From the NCBI GenBank assembly GCA_019637585.1, contig JAHBVL010000003.1, positions 153,827-217,826 of the forward strand: DNA of 64,000 bases. Direction: 5' to 3'. This document shows positions 17,420 through 25,427 of this stretch, one piece after another. The DNA comes from Thermomicrobiales bacterium. Its GTDB lineage: Bacteria > Chloroflexota > Chloroflexia > Thermomicrobiales > UBA6265. The position numbers and the translations under genes were made by a program. Numbering within the stretch: the stretch's first letter is position 1; the number at the start of each line of letters is the position of its first letter. The notes below the pieces were generated by a model. That model saw nothing but the letters and a program-made list of their open reading frames with translations. It searched no databases and was not told the origin of the DNA.

Positions 17420-19738
17420 CTAATTCCCCTCCTGCAACTCCCTCACATACCGCACCAACGCCCATCGCTCCTCATCTGTGAGCGCTTCGTCGAATGCGGG
17501 CATATCGGTGGAGGGAACGCCTTCGCTGATCCAGGTGAAGAGGTCGCCGTCGGTTTGCCGGCGCGTCGACGCGCTGGTCAGGTCGGCGTCGTCCGGTGAG
17601 TGGGACATACCGGGCGCCGTCGATCCTCGGCCATCCGCGCCATGACAAAGGAGGCAGTTGGCGGCAAAAAGCGACTCCCCCTGCTGCAATGTGATCGCAT
17701 CCCCTGGAAGTGGGTTGACCAGTGCCTGCCCGGACGTCACCGGCACCGTCTGCCGGGTCGCTGACACGAAAAACCCCGCCGCGATCAAGACACACATCGC
17801 CAGAATCACGCCACTGGCGACCGGTTCCATCCCCGTGAGCCGCCGCATACCGGTCAACCCGGCCAGCACGACCGCCACCGCCAGCAGACCGAATCCCCAG
17901 GCCGCGGGAGTCATCGCCGGCAGTCGCCAGCTATCGTCCACCAGGCGCGGCGCCCCTGCTGCTGTTCCCGTCGTGTCGATCTGCAACCCGGCTTCGACAT
18001 CCTCCACCCCGGCCCGCCGGATCACCACATTGACCGCCCACTCACCCTCGATGCCCAGACGGGTCGCAGGGAATGTGAACTGGCCGGAGCTCCCCTCGCT
18101 CGCTTCGGCATCGAACCGGTCACCCAGACCCGCATCTGCGCCGGTCAGCAGCTCGGTTTCGATGATGACCCGCTGCAGATTGTCCGGAGCAGAACCATCC
18201 GCGGTTCGCACCGTGATGACGTACTCGTCGCCCGGATTGCCTCGGAGTTCGGCGGAAATGCCGATCTCGAGGTCACCAGCCTGCAGCGTCTCTTCGAGAA
18301 TCATGGCCCGGCCAGCGACATCGACCGGCAATGGATAGTCGGCCGGCGCCAGCACTGTCAGGATCGACGTCGCCAGCAGAATCAGCGACGCCACAGCCAC
18401 TTCGAACATGGCCACGTACCGCGTCGATCGCAGATGCCTTCCCGCGCTCTCCACCTCACCGCGTGCGAGAAAGGTCCGAATCTGCGGGGTCAACACCAGC
18501 AGATTGATGGCCGCGGCAACCAGGACGACAACCAGCAGGGTGATCTTGGCCAGCAGCGTGAGACCGTAGTCTTCGGTTCGCAAAGAACGAAATCCGCCGA
18601 CGTGGAACGACGCGCTGGCGATACCGGTGGCGATGATCGTCGCCATGCAAAAGAGGGATGTCCGGGAGTGATTGCGCACCAACCTCGCGCTGGTGGTGGC
18701 AGCTTCCGCTTCGCTGCCGGCGACGGGTGGTCGGATCGCCTGTATCAGTGCGACCAATCCGCCGATCCACAGTCCAGCGCAGCTCATGTGGACGATATCG
18801 ATCAGCACCGCCAGCCATCGGCGCGATTCCGCGGCGGCATGACCCGTCGCCGAAATCGAGCCGATGGCGACCACCGCCAGGAGCGACATGACAACCCAGG
18901 TCCACCGCTGCCGGAGTTGAGGAGCCAGCCCAAGCGCCACGAGGAGCAACACACCAACCGTCAGGCGCAACAGCCATCCCCGGCCGTAGTCGGTGTCGAC
19001 CAGTACATCCCCCATCGCTGCTGCATCGGGAAGGGTCAGCGTCGTTTCACCGGCCACTCGCAGGCTCTGCGCCACGATGCCGCCGATCATGCCGGCCAGC
19101 GCCAGGGTGAAAGCGAAAAACCAGGCGGCTTTCCATCGATCGATCGTCTGGCGGCGCCAGGCGCTGTCTGCTGTCTGCATCACCCGGGTGTTGATCGCGC
19201 CAAACATGGCCAGCCCGGCCAGAAGCGCCCAACCACTCAGCTCGAACCAGCGAGGGATGACCTGCCACCAGGGCGGACGAGCCTGCGAATCGCCCAGCGC
19301 CCCGATGTCAGGAGCCTGGCCAGTGCCGACACTGAACGGCACCGAACCATTCGTCACATGTCCATCGACCGCCGACAGCACCCGCCACACCAGCGTGTAG
19401 ACGCCTGGAGGCGCATCGGCGATGTCGATCGGAATCGTCAGTTTGACCGGGTCGGATGGGTCGGGAATCACGGCGCCGACAGGCAATCGCTCGCCCTCCG
19501 CATTCGTCAGCTGAAAATCGCTCAGTCCCAGATCGAAGGCTTCATTGAACACGAGCTCGATCGATTCGGGCGTTGCCGTGAGGGCGCTTCCCGCCGCCGG
19601 GCTCGACGCCGTCAGCCGGGCATGCGCGGTGGCCAATCCGGGTAGCAGGAGAAGCACCACCCATGCACACAGCACCGCGACAACCGCGCGGCGGAGACGC
19701 TGATGACATGGGAAGTGGCGCTGGGAGGCTGTGGTCAT
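17420..19738 (-). CDS. CopC-CopD-cytochrome c fusion protein
   Basis: A 772-residue membrane protein of three units. After a signal segment, a CopC-like copper-binding beta domain begins HARLTASSPAAGSALTATPE, whose His after cleavage is a typical CopC ligand. A CopD-like multi-helix region follows (about 165-450), with HMSCAGLWIGGLVALIQAIR. An extra soluble beta region and a short helix pair precede a C-terminal cytochrome c domain with NCLLCHGADGRG (heme motif about 696-700) and a likely Met ligand in STDMPAF. It is probably involved in copper uptake or handling linked to electron transfer. ATG 19738 or GTG 19741 could start; TATAAT lies seven bases upstream. Confidence 0.88.
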   Translation of the reverse strand: MTTASQRHFPCHQRLRRAVVAVLCAWVVLLLLPGLATAHARLTASSPAAGSALTATPESIELVFNEAFDLGLSDFQLTNAEGERLPVGAVIPDPSDPVKLTIPIDIADAPPGVYTLVWRVLSAVDGHVTNGSVPFSVGTGQAPDIGALGDSQARPPWWQVIPRWFELSGWALLAGLAMFGAINTRVMQTADSAWRRQTIDRWKAAWFFAFTLALAGMIGGIVAQSLRVAGETTLTLPDAAAMGDVLVDTDYGRGWLLRLTVGVLLLVALGLAPQLRQRWTWVVMSLLAVVAIGSISATGHAAAESRRWLAVLIDIVHMSCAGLWIGGLVALIQAIRPPVAGSEAEAATTSARLVRNHSRTSLFCMATIIATGIASASFHVGGFRSLRTEDYGLTLLAKITLLVVVLVAAAINLLVLTPQIRTFLARGEVESAGRHLRSTRYVAMFEVAVASLILLATSILTVLAPADYPLPVDVAGRAMILEETLQAGDLEIGISAELRGNPGDEYVITVRTADGSAPDNLQRVIIETELLTGADAGLGDRFDAEASEGSSGQFTFPATRLGIEGEWAVNVVIRRAGVEDVEAGLQIDTTGTAAGAPRLVDDSWRLPAMTPAAWGFGLLAVAVVLAGLTGMRRLTGMEPVASGVILAMCVLIAAGFFVSATRQTVPVTSGQALVNPLPGDAITLQQGESLFAANCLLCHGADGRGSTAPGMSHSPDDADLTSASTRRQTDGDLFTWISEGVPSTDMPAFDEALTDEERWALVRYVRELQEGN

Positions 19739-19748
19739 CACGCCGGCG

Positions 19749-19754
19749 ATTATA
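19749..19754 (-). promoter_or_regulatory. TATAAT box just upstream of the Cop fusion start
   Basis: On the minus strand a perfect TATAAT ends seven bases before GTG 19741 and ten before ATG 19738. Transcription would then start at or within a few bases of the start codon, giving a leaderless or nearly leaderless mRNA. No good -35 box is present. Confidence 0.4.
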
Positions 19755-20036
19755 GAGTCCTCGTTTGCAGGCGAATGTTCCCCGCCAGCCCTGTTTCTAT
19801 AGAAATCGTTGGTGTTTCGTCATAATTGGGGCTGGTATAGTCAGCCATCATTCGGGCCAGTGTCGCCGCCATTCAGATCGAATGCCCCGGACGACCGATC
19901 AGGGACCGGTCAGACAGGGAGCTGGCGAACCTTGCGGAGATGGTTGGAACAGATCAGGCGGGTTTTCGGTCTCTCGCCCCGGTCCGCCATATCCGAACGC
20001 ACGTTCCGGAATAGCGAGATTCAGGCGCGACAACCG

Positions 20037-20645
20037 ATGTCGGACACGAGTTCACCGCAACAAGGGGAGATCATCCGGGAGGGGGACAAGGTGCGGCTCC
20101 GCCGGCATGTGCCAGCCAACCGTGAGACCTTCCAGCGCTGGTATGCCGATGAGGAGGTCGCCCGCCTCCTCCGCCACGATCTTCGCCCACTCAACGAGCG
20201 GCAGTCGCGCAGCTATTTCGATACGCTCATCCTGCCGATGTCGGCACGCGGACTCGCCTTCGCCATCCACGACAAGGAATGCGACCGTCTGATCGGCACC
20301 ACAGCACTCACCGAAACTGCAGACTACGCGCCAGACGCTCGCCTCTTCCGCATCGCCATTGGGGAAAAGGAGTTCTGGGATAGAGGCATGGGGACTGACG
20401 CAACCGCGCTCGTGCTCGATCAGGGGTTCGAATGTCTGCCCATCCAGGAAGTCCGGCTGGAGGTGTTCGCCCACAATCCGCGCGCCATCGCCGTCTACGA
20501 GCGAATCGGCTTCTCACGAACCGGCGAACACTACGAAAACCTCGGTCCGAACCGTCCACAGCTCCATGTATTCGAGATGTCGATCGATCGCGATCGCTGG
20601 CTTTCCGGGCGAACACCGGGCGCGACGCTGCCGCCCGGAGTTTGA
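20037..20645 (+). CDS. GNAT-family N-acetyltransferase
   Basis: A 202-residue acetyl-CoA-dependent acyltransferase of the RimJ/RimL-like GNAT group. VRLRRHVPANRETFQRWYAD starts the fold. The acetyl-CoA loop region is IAIGEKEFWDRGMGTDATAL, where RGMGT fits the R/Q-x-x-G-x-A/G motif. EVRLEVFAHNPRAIAVYERI is the usual C-terminal motif. The substrate (a protein N terminus, amino acid or drug) cannot be told. ATG 20037 was chosen because the open frame upstream has no GNAT character, although no strong ribosome site is seen. The long structured gap before mgtE follows. Confidence 0.78.
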   Translation: MSDTSSPQQGEIIREGDKVRLRRHVPANRETFQRWYADEEVARLLRHDLRPLNERQSRSYFDTLILPMSARGLAFAIHDKECDRLIGTTALTETADYAPDARLFRIAIGEKEFWDRGMGTDATALVLDQGFECLPIQEVRLEVFAHNPRAIAVYERIGFSRTGEHYENLGPNRPQLHVFEMSIDRDRWLSGRTPGATLPPGV

Positions 20646-20679
20646 CGGCATCCGCCACGTTCTCTAGAATTGCTCAGCC

Positions 20680-20693
20680 GCCACCATGGTGGC
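20680..20693. repeat. Perfect 14-bp palindrome after the GNAT gene
   Basis: GCCACCATGGTGGC, 35 bases after the GNAT stop. It may form a short hairpin in RNA or bind a dimeric protein. It is not followed by a T-run. Confidence 0.4.
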
Positions 20694-20760
20694 ATCGTCA
20701 TGTGAGCGAGCATCTTTTGCTCCAGGGCTCACATTCGGTTCAGTGAAGGGAGCGGCGTTG

Positions 20761-20908
20761 GACGCCGGCAGTTCTACAACACCTGAACTTGCCAGTCCGG
20801 TCTCCCGGTGGCGCAGAACCGAGTAACTCCTCAGTTCTCCTCAACGCGAGATCAGTGCCTTTCTGGCGGGTTCGGGTGCAATCCCAAGGGGACATCGTGT
20901 CCCGAACC
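20761..20908 (+). promoter_or_regulatory. Candidate structured leader of the mgtE operon
   Basis: Four hairpins are stacked in about 150 bases: GGCAGTTC/GAACTTGCC (20767-20793), CCGG-TCTC-CCGG, AGAACCGAG/CTCAGTTCT (about 20815-20838), and GGTTCGGG/CCCGAACC (20869-20908) with an inner TCCC-AA-GGGA. The last stem ends just before the ribosome site GAGAGGAAGAG of the small ORF at 20927. Upstream of an MgtE-type transporter this could sense Mg2+, but I could not match the M-box consensus. Confidence 0.42.
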
Positions 20909-20926
20909 TGAGAGGAAGAGCCTGAT

Positions 20927-21139
20927 ATGCACAAATCCGTGCGCTACTACATCACGGAGTCAAACGATCAGCCTGTCGTGCGCAGTGTCCAGATCACTGC
21001 CCGCCAGGAACCGGTCGAAGGCGAGACCCCGATTCAGGGTCAGCACCCCATTCCAACCGTATCGACCTCCCGGCGGATCTCACGCCGCAGGTTAACCAGC
21101 AGACTCAAGCCGGGACGGTCCACCGACACCACCGCCTGA
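20927..21139 (+). CDS. 70-residue basic, proline-containing small ORF before mgtE
   Basis: It starts MHKSVRYYITESNDQPVVRS behind a strong ribosome site (GAGAGGAAGAG). The second half is rich in Arg, Ser and Pro (HPIPTVSTSRRISRRRLTSR). No family is recognised. It ends 25 bases before mgtE. It may be a leader peptide whose translation tunes mgtE, as known Pro-rich leader peptides do for mgtA in enterobacteria. That role is analogy only. It may also simply be a small protein of unknown function. Confidence 0.45.
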   Translation: MHKSVRYYITESNDQPVVRSVQITARQEPVEGETPIQGQHPIPTVSTSRRISRRRLTSRLKPGRSTDTTA

Positions 21140-21164
21140 TGCGGACCGCAGGCGGACCATCCTG

Positions 21165-22541
21165 ATGGAATCGACTCGCGGAGCGGTTCTCGAAATCGAG
21201 AACATCGCCGAGCAGCTCCATGCTGCGCTGACCAGCCGGGACTCCGCGCTGGCGCGCACCCTTGTCTGGGAAATCGACGACGACGAAGCTGAACAGCTCT
21301 TCGAGATGATGTCGGAGGAGGAGGTCGACACCCTCTTCCAGCTCATCGGCAACGACCGATTCGCCGATCTCCTCGTCCGGCTCGAAGACCAGCAGGCGGC
21401 CGACGTTCTCGAACAGTTCCCGGTCGACCGGGCCGCCGATCTTCTCGAAGAGATCGACCCCGACGACGCAGCCGACATCTTCAGCGAGATCGACGAGTCG
21501 GTCAGCGGCGAGATCCTCGTCGCCATGGAGCCGGACGAAGCCGCGGAGATGCGCGAACTCCTCGCCTGGCCGCCGGACACGGCGGGCGGCATCATGACGC
21601 CCGCCTTTGTGGCGATCAGTCCCACCCTAAGGGCCGATCAGGCGATCGCCGCTCTTCGCAAAGTCGCCGAAGAAGCGGAAACGGTCAACTACGTCTATGT
21701 CACCGATCCGGAAGACCATCTGCTCGGCGTGCTGTCGCTGCACAAGCTGGTGTTGACCCGGCCGCAAACACCAGTCGGCGAGCTGATGTACACCCGGCCG
21801 ACCACCGTTCTGGCCAACGCCGATCAGGAGGACGCGGCGAAGACGCTCGTCGAAAACGACCTGCTGGCCATTCCCGTCGTCGACTCTGACAATCACATCC
21901 TCGGGATCATCACGGTCGACGACGTCGCCGAAGTGCTCGAACGCGAAGCGACGGAAGACATCGAGCGCCTCGGTGGATCAGCGCCACTGACTGAACCCTA
22001 TCTGCTGGCGTCCCCCCTTCACCTCTTCCGGAAGCGGGTGGTTTGGCTCTTCCTCCTGTTCATGGCCCAGTTTCTGACGGTGTCGGTGATCGGTCACTAC
22101 GACACCCTGCTCACGCAATTCACGATTCTCAGCTTTTTCATCCCGATCCTGATCGGCACTGGCGGCAATATCGGTTCGCAAACGGTCACGACGCTGATTC
22201 GCGCCATCGGCGTCGGCGAAGTGGGGCCGCGTCACGCCGCGCTTGTCTTCTGGAAAGAACTCCGCACCGGCATCCTTCTCGGATTTGTCATGTCGCTGCT
22301 GATGTTCGGCCGGGCGCTGATGGTCGGGAACAGCACGACGGAAATCGCCATCACCGTCGGCGTGGCGGTCCTCGCCATTGCCATCTGGGCGGCGTCGGTC
22401 GCTTCGATCCTGCCTTTGATTCTCTTTCGCCTCAAAATCGATCCGGCCGTCGTTTCAGCACCCCTGATCAGCAGTCTCGTCGACGCCACCGGGCTGATCA
22501 TCTACTTCTCGGTCGCCTCGTTCATGCTCGACATCACCTGA
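21165..22541 (+). CDS. mgtE: MgtE-type magnesium transporter
   Basis: A 458-residue Mg2+ channel/transporter. The N-terminal superhelical domain is very acidic (DDDEAEQLFEMMSEEEVDTL, residues ~15-130) and holds Mg2+ in related structures. Two CBS domains follow (about 140-260, with TVNYVYVTDPEDHLLGVLSL and AIPVVDSDNHILGIITVDDV). The C-terminal pore has five helices with the signature FFIPILIGTGGNIGSQTVTT. In this family cytosolic Mg2+ closes the pore through the N and CBS domains. Length and order are normal. A structured leader and a 70-residue ORF precede it. Confidence 0.94.
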   Translation: MESTRGAVLEIENIAEQLHAALTSRDSALARTLVWEIDDDEAEQLFEMMSEEEVDTLFQLIGNDRFADLLVRLEDQQAADVLEQFPVDRAADLLEEIDPDDAADIFSEIDESVSGEILVAMEPDEAAEMRELLAWPPDTAGGIMTPAFVAISPTLRADQAIAALRKVAEEAETVNYVYVTDPEDHLLGVLSLHKLVLTRPQTPVGELMYTRPTTVLANADQEDAAKTLVENDLLAIPVVDSDNHILGIITVDDVAEVLEREATEDIERLGGSAPLTEPYLLASPLHLFRKRVVWLFLLFMAQFLTVSVIGHYDTLLTQFTILSFFIPILIGTGGNIGSQTVTTLIRAIGVGEVGPRHAALVFWKELRTGILLGFVMSLLMFGRALMVGNSTTEIAITVGVAVLAIAIWAASVASILPLILFRLKIDPAVVSAPLISSLVDATGLIIYFSVASFMLDIT

Positions 22542-22612
22542 CCGGCTGGCCCGGTGTACCTCAACCGCTGTAAGATCACTGCGTGACATCTCGACACAAG
22601 CTTGGGGCGTGT

Positions 22613-23020
22613 ATGTACGCGGATCTTATGGAATCTCACCCGACATCCCGTGACAGTGTGGCCGCGATTTTCCGGGAGGATCAAACCGCCCAGGTGCTGT
22701 CAGCGATCCACCGCGCCGGTCACGGGCACCATGCCCGCCTGATTCGCGAAACCGGAACCGCTCTGACCGAGCGGCTGCGCCGCACCGGACTGCCCGGACC
22801 ATTCCAGGAATCAGCGTCGGGACAGACCAGCGCCGTCGTTCTGATCGTCGATGCACCCCATCAGGCGCAGCGGGTCAGCGAGCTCCTTCTCGGACTCGGG
22901 GCGATGCGCGTCGAAAGGTTCCAGGCGGCGTCTGTCTCCTCGTCGGTCCTCTCCTTCGACAAAGCGGCGCTGGGCGAGCGCCGATCCCACCGCCGCCACG
23001 GATCGGGATTGCCCCGGTGA
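22613..23020 (+). CDS. Hypothetical protein, 135 residues
   Basis: A soluble protein with two parts: TAQVLSAIHRAGHGHHARLI, then a beta-alpha segment with SAVVLIVDAPHQAQRVSELL and LGLGAMRVERFQ. The second part looks like a ferredoxin-fold or general-stress-protein (YflT-like) half, but I cannot assign it firmly. The tail is basic (GERRSHRRHGSG). ATG 22613 has GGGG at normal spacing; a GTG at 22583 would extend it by 10 residues but lacks a ribosome site. Its stop overlaps the solute-binding protein start by four bases (GTGA), so the two are cotranslated. Confidence 0.6.
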   Translation: MYADLMESHPTSRDSVAAIFREDQTAQVLSAIHRAGHGHHARLIRETGTALTERLRRTGLPGPFQESASGQTSAVVLIVDAPHQAQRVSELLLGLGAMRVERFQAASVSSSVLSFDKAALGERRSHRRHGSGLPR

Positions 23021-24465
23021 GGGCGGGCCGGCTCAGTCGTCGCGGTCTTCTGCTGTCAGGGGCCGGGCTTCTTGCTGGATCGTCCGCCACACGCGCTCAG
23101 GATGCCGCCGACATCCGCATCCTCGTTCCCAACACCCTCCTGGGAGCGACCGCGCAACAGATGGCAAGCCGGTTCACCGAAATGACCGGCGCGACCGCCG
23201 CGTTTCTCACACTGCCACCCGAAACGATCGAATTTCGGTTGCGCGAGGATGTTCGCACCGGCGCCAATCTCTACCACGGCGCCATTGTCTCGATGTGGCA
23301 TCTCGGAGGATATGTCGTCGACAACATCATTCTGCCCCTCGACGATCTGATCGCGGCGATAGAGACGCCAGTACCGCCGGATGCCGAGTTCCCCGCCATC
23401 TTCCTGTTGCGGTCGCTGGAGAGCCGTCGATACGCCCTCCCGATCGACGGCGACTGCCAGCTCCTCTACTTCCAGAACGACGTTCTGGAGTCGGACGAGA
23501 TCGCTGCTGCTTTTCAGGCGGAGACCGGAAAGACGTGGTCGATTCCCGGCGCCTGGACCGACCTGATCGACATGGCCACCTGGTGGTCGGCACGCGGCCA
23601 GAATGGCGTCGCGCTCGGACTGGCGCCAGTGAGCATGGCGGCATTCCCATTCCTGGCGATGGCGGCGCCATACGCCACGCCGGCCGACGATCCCGGGCTC
23701 TTTTGGTTCTCGCGAGAAGACTTCACGCCACGCATCGATTCCGCCGTGCACCAATCCGCGCTGCAGAACTTCGCCACGCTGGCCGGCACCGGCGATGCCG
23801 GGCAGTGGTCCTGGCACGCCCCTCAGGCATGGCTGGCGTTTCTCGACGGCGACGCGCTCTTCACCATCGCCGGACCAGACTTGCTGACCTCAGCAATCGA
23901 CTGGGATCACCCCCGGCGCGACCAGATCGGCGTCGCGCCGTTGCCGGCTTCCGATCAACCATCCGGCACACCCGTCGCCGGTGACCGAGCATTTGCCGCC
24001 GGCAACGTGCTTGGTCCAAACTGGGGCGGCGTGGTTCAGGCAAACGCCTCCGATCCGGAATTGACCTTCCAGTTTCTGGCGTTGCTCTCCGATCCGGTCT
24101 TCCAGCGAGACCTCGGTTGGACCGTCGACGACGGTATCGACCCATCCCGCGCCGGCCAGCTTCCCGGTGTAGACCAGATCTCCCAGGATCACTACACCGC
24201 AGCTGGATTCACGGAAACGCAGGCCAGACAGTTTGGCGATGCCATCGCCGCGACCCTGGGAGCGCCCGTCCAGCTTCCCTACCTTCGCATTCCGGGCGCC
24301 TTCGACTACCTGACAGCCCTCGACAACGCCATCACCGGCTACCTGGCGGGAACATTCGCCTCACCAGCCGCCGCTTTGGAGTCGGCCGCGGCGGCGTTCA
24401 CCGCGTTGTCAACGACCCACGGGGTCGAACGGCAGCATCATCTCTATTTCTCGAATCTGGATTAG
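23017..24465 (+). CDS. Orphan ABC-type solute-binding protein, Tat-like signal
   Basis: A 482-residue periplasmic-type extracellular solute-binding protein. The N terminus LSRRGLLLSGAGLLAGSSAT has the twin arginine and hydrophobic stretch of a Tat signal, without a clear lipobox Cys. The mature part shows a two-lobed binding-protein pattern with IRILVPNTLLGATAQQMASR at the start and ARNDV-like YFQNDVLESDEIAAAF in the hinge region. The sequence is weakly similar in style to sugar-binding family 1 proteins. No permease or ATPase gene is nearby, so the transporter partner is elsewhere or the protein works as a sensor. It is coupled to the small gene at 22613. Confidence 0.78.
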   Translation: MRAGRLSRRGLLLSGAGLLAGSSATRAQDAADIRILVPNTLLGATAQQMASRFTEMTGATAAFLTLPPETIEFRLREDVRTGANLYHGAIVSMWHLGGYVVDNIILPLDDLIAAIETPVPPDAEFPAIFLLRSLESRRYALPIDGDCQLLYFQNDVLESDEIAAAFQAETGKTWSIPGAWTDLIDMATWWSARGQNGVALGLAPVSMAAFPFLAMAAPYATPADDPGLFWFSREDFTPRIDSAVHQSALQNFATLAGTGDAGQWSWHAPQAWLAFLDGDALFTIAGPDLLTSAIDWDHPRRDQIGVAPLPASDQPSGTPVAGDRAFAAGNVLGPNWGGVVQANASDPELTFQFLALLSDPVFQRDLGWTVDDGIDPSRAGQLPGVDQISQDHYTAAGFTETQARQFGDAIAATLGAPVQLPYLRIPGAFDYLTALDNAITGYLAGTFASPAAALESAAAAFTALSTTHGVERQHHLYFSNLD

Positions 24466-24504
24466 CCGGGGCCGTGAGAAACGCTGTCTCCACCACACCG
24501 CGGC

Positions 24505-24615
24505 GCCGTAAACGGCGCCGCTCAAGGTGCGATGCCCGTGCCGGGGCGGGCCGACAGGTCCGAAGGACCTTAGCCATGTGAACCCGGCCCGTTTACGGCC
24601 GGGCGGGTCCCGCGG
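24505..24615. repeat. 111-bp palindromic element, copy B
   Basis: Gapless partner of 621-731. It keeps the arm ends GCCGTAAACGGC and CGTTTACGGC and the AGGTCC-GAA-GGACCT hairpin (24556-24570), while the middle arm differs. It lies 40 bases after the solute-binding gene and 55 bases before the end of the convergent HdeD-like gene. Confidence 0.75.
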
Positions 24616-24670
24616 AGCCGTAGATGACCTGCGCCCACATGGCGTGAGGCAGCAAGTGGACGATCCGGGG

Positions 24671-25258
24671 TTATCCCAGCGCTCCGCGCAGCGACCGCAG
24701 CTGGAAGCCGCTGACGATCTGACCCACGCCCCAAACGATTGCCAGCAAACCAAGCACCCAGATCGAACCAAGTATTCCGGCGCCGGGATTCACCACCAGA
24801 TAGATGCCGGATATCGCCCCCAGAATACCCAAAAGCGCCTGGAGCCAGGGCTTCATCAGATGTCCGTCGGACGTGAACGCCGAAACGACCAGGAAGATAC
24901 CGACCGACAGCGCCCAAACGCCGATGATGACCATCAGGGTGATAGCGCCAAGACCCGGAGCGAACCAGATCACGATACCGCCGACGATCTGTGCGAGACC
25001 CCAGAGCCCGAGCAGAACCCGGCGCCCCCAGCTCAAATCACCGAACGCGAACATCCCCACCACGTCGAGAACACCGTCGGCGATGATGTAGGCGCCCAGC
25101 ACCCAGATCAGCGTCGTGATGGTCAGACCCGGCCAAACCCAGGCCGCCACGCCAAACGCGACCGCCAAAATCCCCTTGACGACCCACAACCACCAGAGAT
25201 CGAGGACCTCTTTGGCGATCGTTGTCAACGACTCCTGCATGGGACTCGCCACTGCCAT
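24671..25258 (-). CDS. HdeD-family membrane protein (DUF308)
   Basis: A 195-residue integral membrane protein of six predicted helices arranged as paired repeats: WWLWVVKGILAVAFGVAAWV, LTITTLIWVLGAYIIADGVL, and later LMVIIGVWALSVGIFLVVSA and ISGIYLVVNPGAGILGSIWV. The repeated pairs of Trp, Gly and Pro before each helix are typical of HdeD proteins, which in enteric bacteria help with acid tolerance. The role here is not known. GGGGGAG precedes the ATG. It lies opposite the Gly-rich exported protein's strand partner and shares an upstream region with none. Confidence 0.82.
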   Translation of the reverse strand: MAVASPMQESLTTIAKEVLDLWWLWVVKGILAVAFGVAAWVWPGLTITTLIWVLGAYIIADGVLDVVGMFAFGDLSWGRRVLLGLWGLAQIVGGIVIWFAPGLGAITLMVIIGVWALSVGIFLVVSAFTSDGHLMKPWLQALLGILGAISGIYLVVNPGAGILGSIWVLGLLAIVWGVGQIVSGFQLRSLRGALG

Positions 25259-25374
25259 GAATCACACTCCCCCAACAACCCAATCGGCACACATAATGTC
25301 GATGCCTATGAGGATACAACCTGAGGAAGAGGGCGTGCGAGTCACGACCCGCAACCGATCCATCACAATGCAAA

Positions 25375-25400
25375 CGAGCGGCCCGAATCCGGACCGCTCG
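25375..25400 (-). terminator. Hairpin after the Gly-rich exported protein gene
   Basis: CGAGCGG/CCGCTCG stem with a 12-base loop. On the minus strand it is followed by TTTG, 27 bases past the stop codon. Confidence 0.45.
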
Positions 25401-25427
25401 CAGAGGATCGAGTTCGTTGTCGCTGTT

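Noticed and set aside
20761-20926. M-box (ykoK) Mg2+ riboswitch before mgtE
   Set aside because: I looked for the conserved M-box loop sequences and did not find them. The region is kept as an unassigned structured leader.
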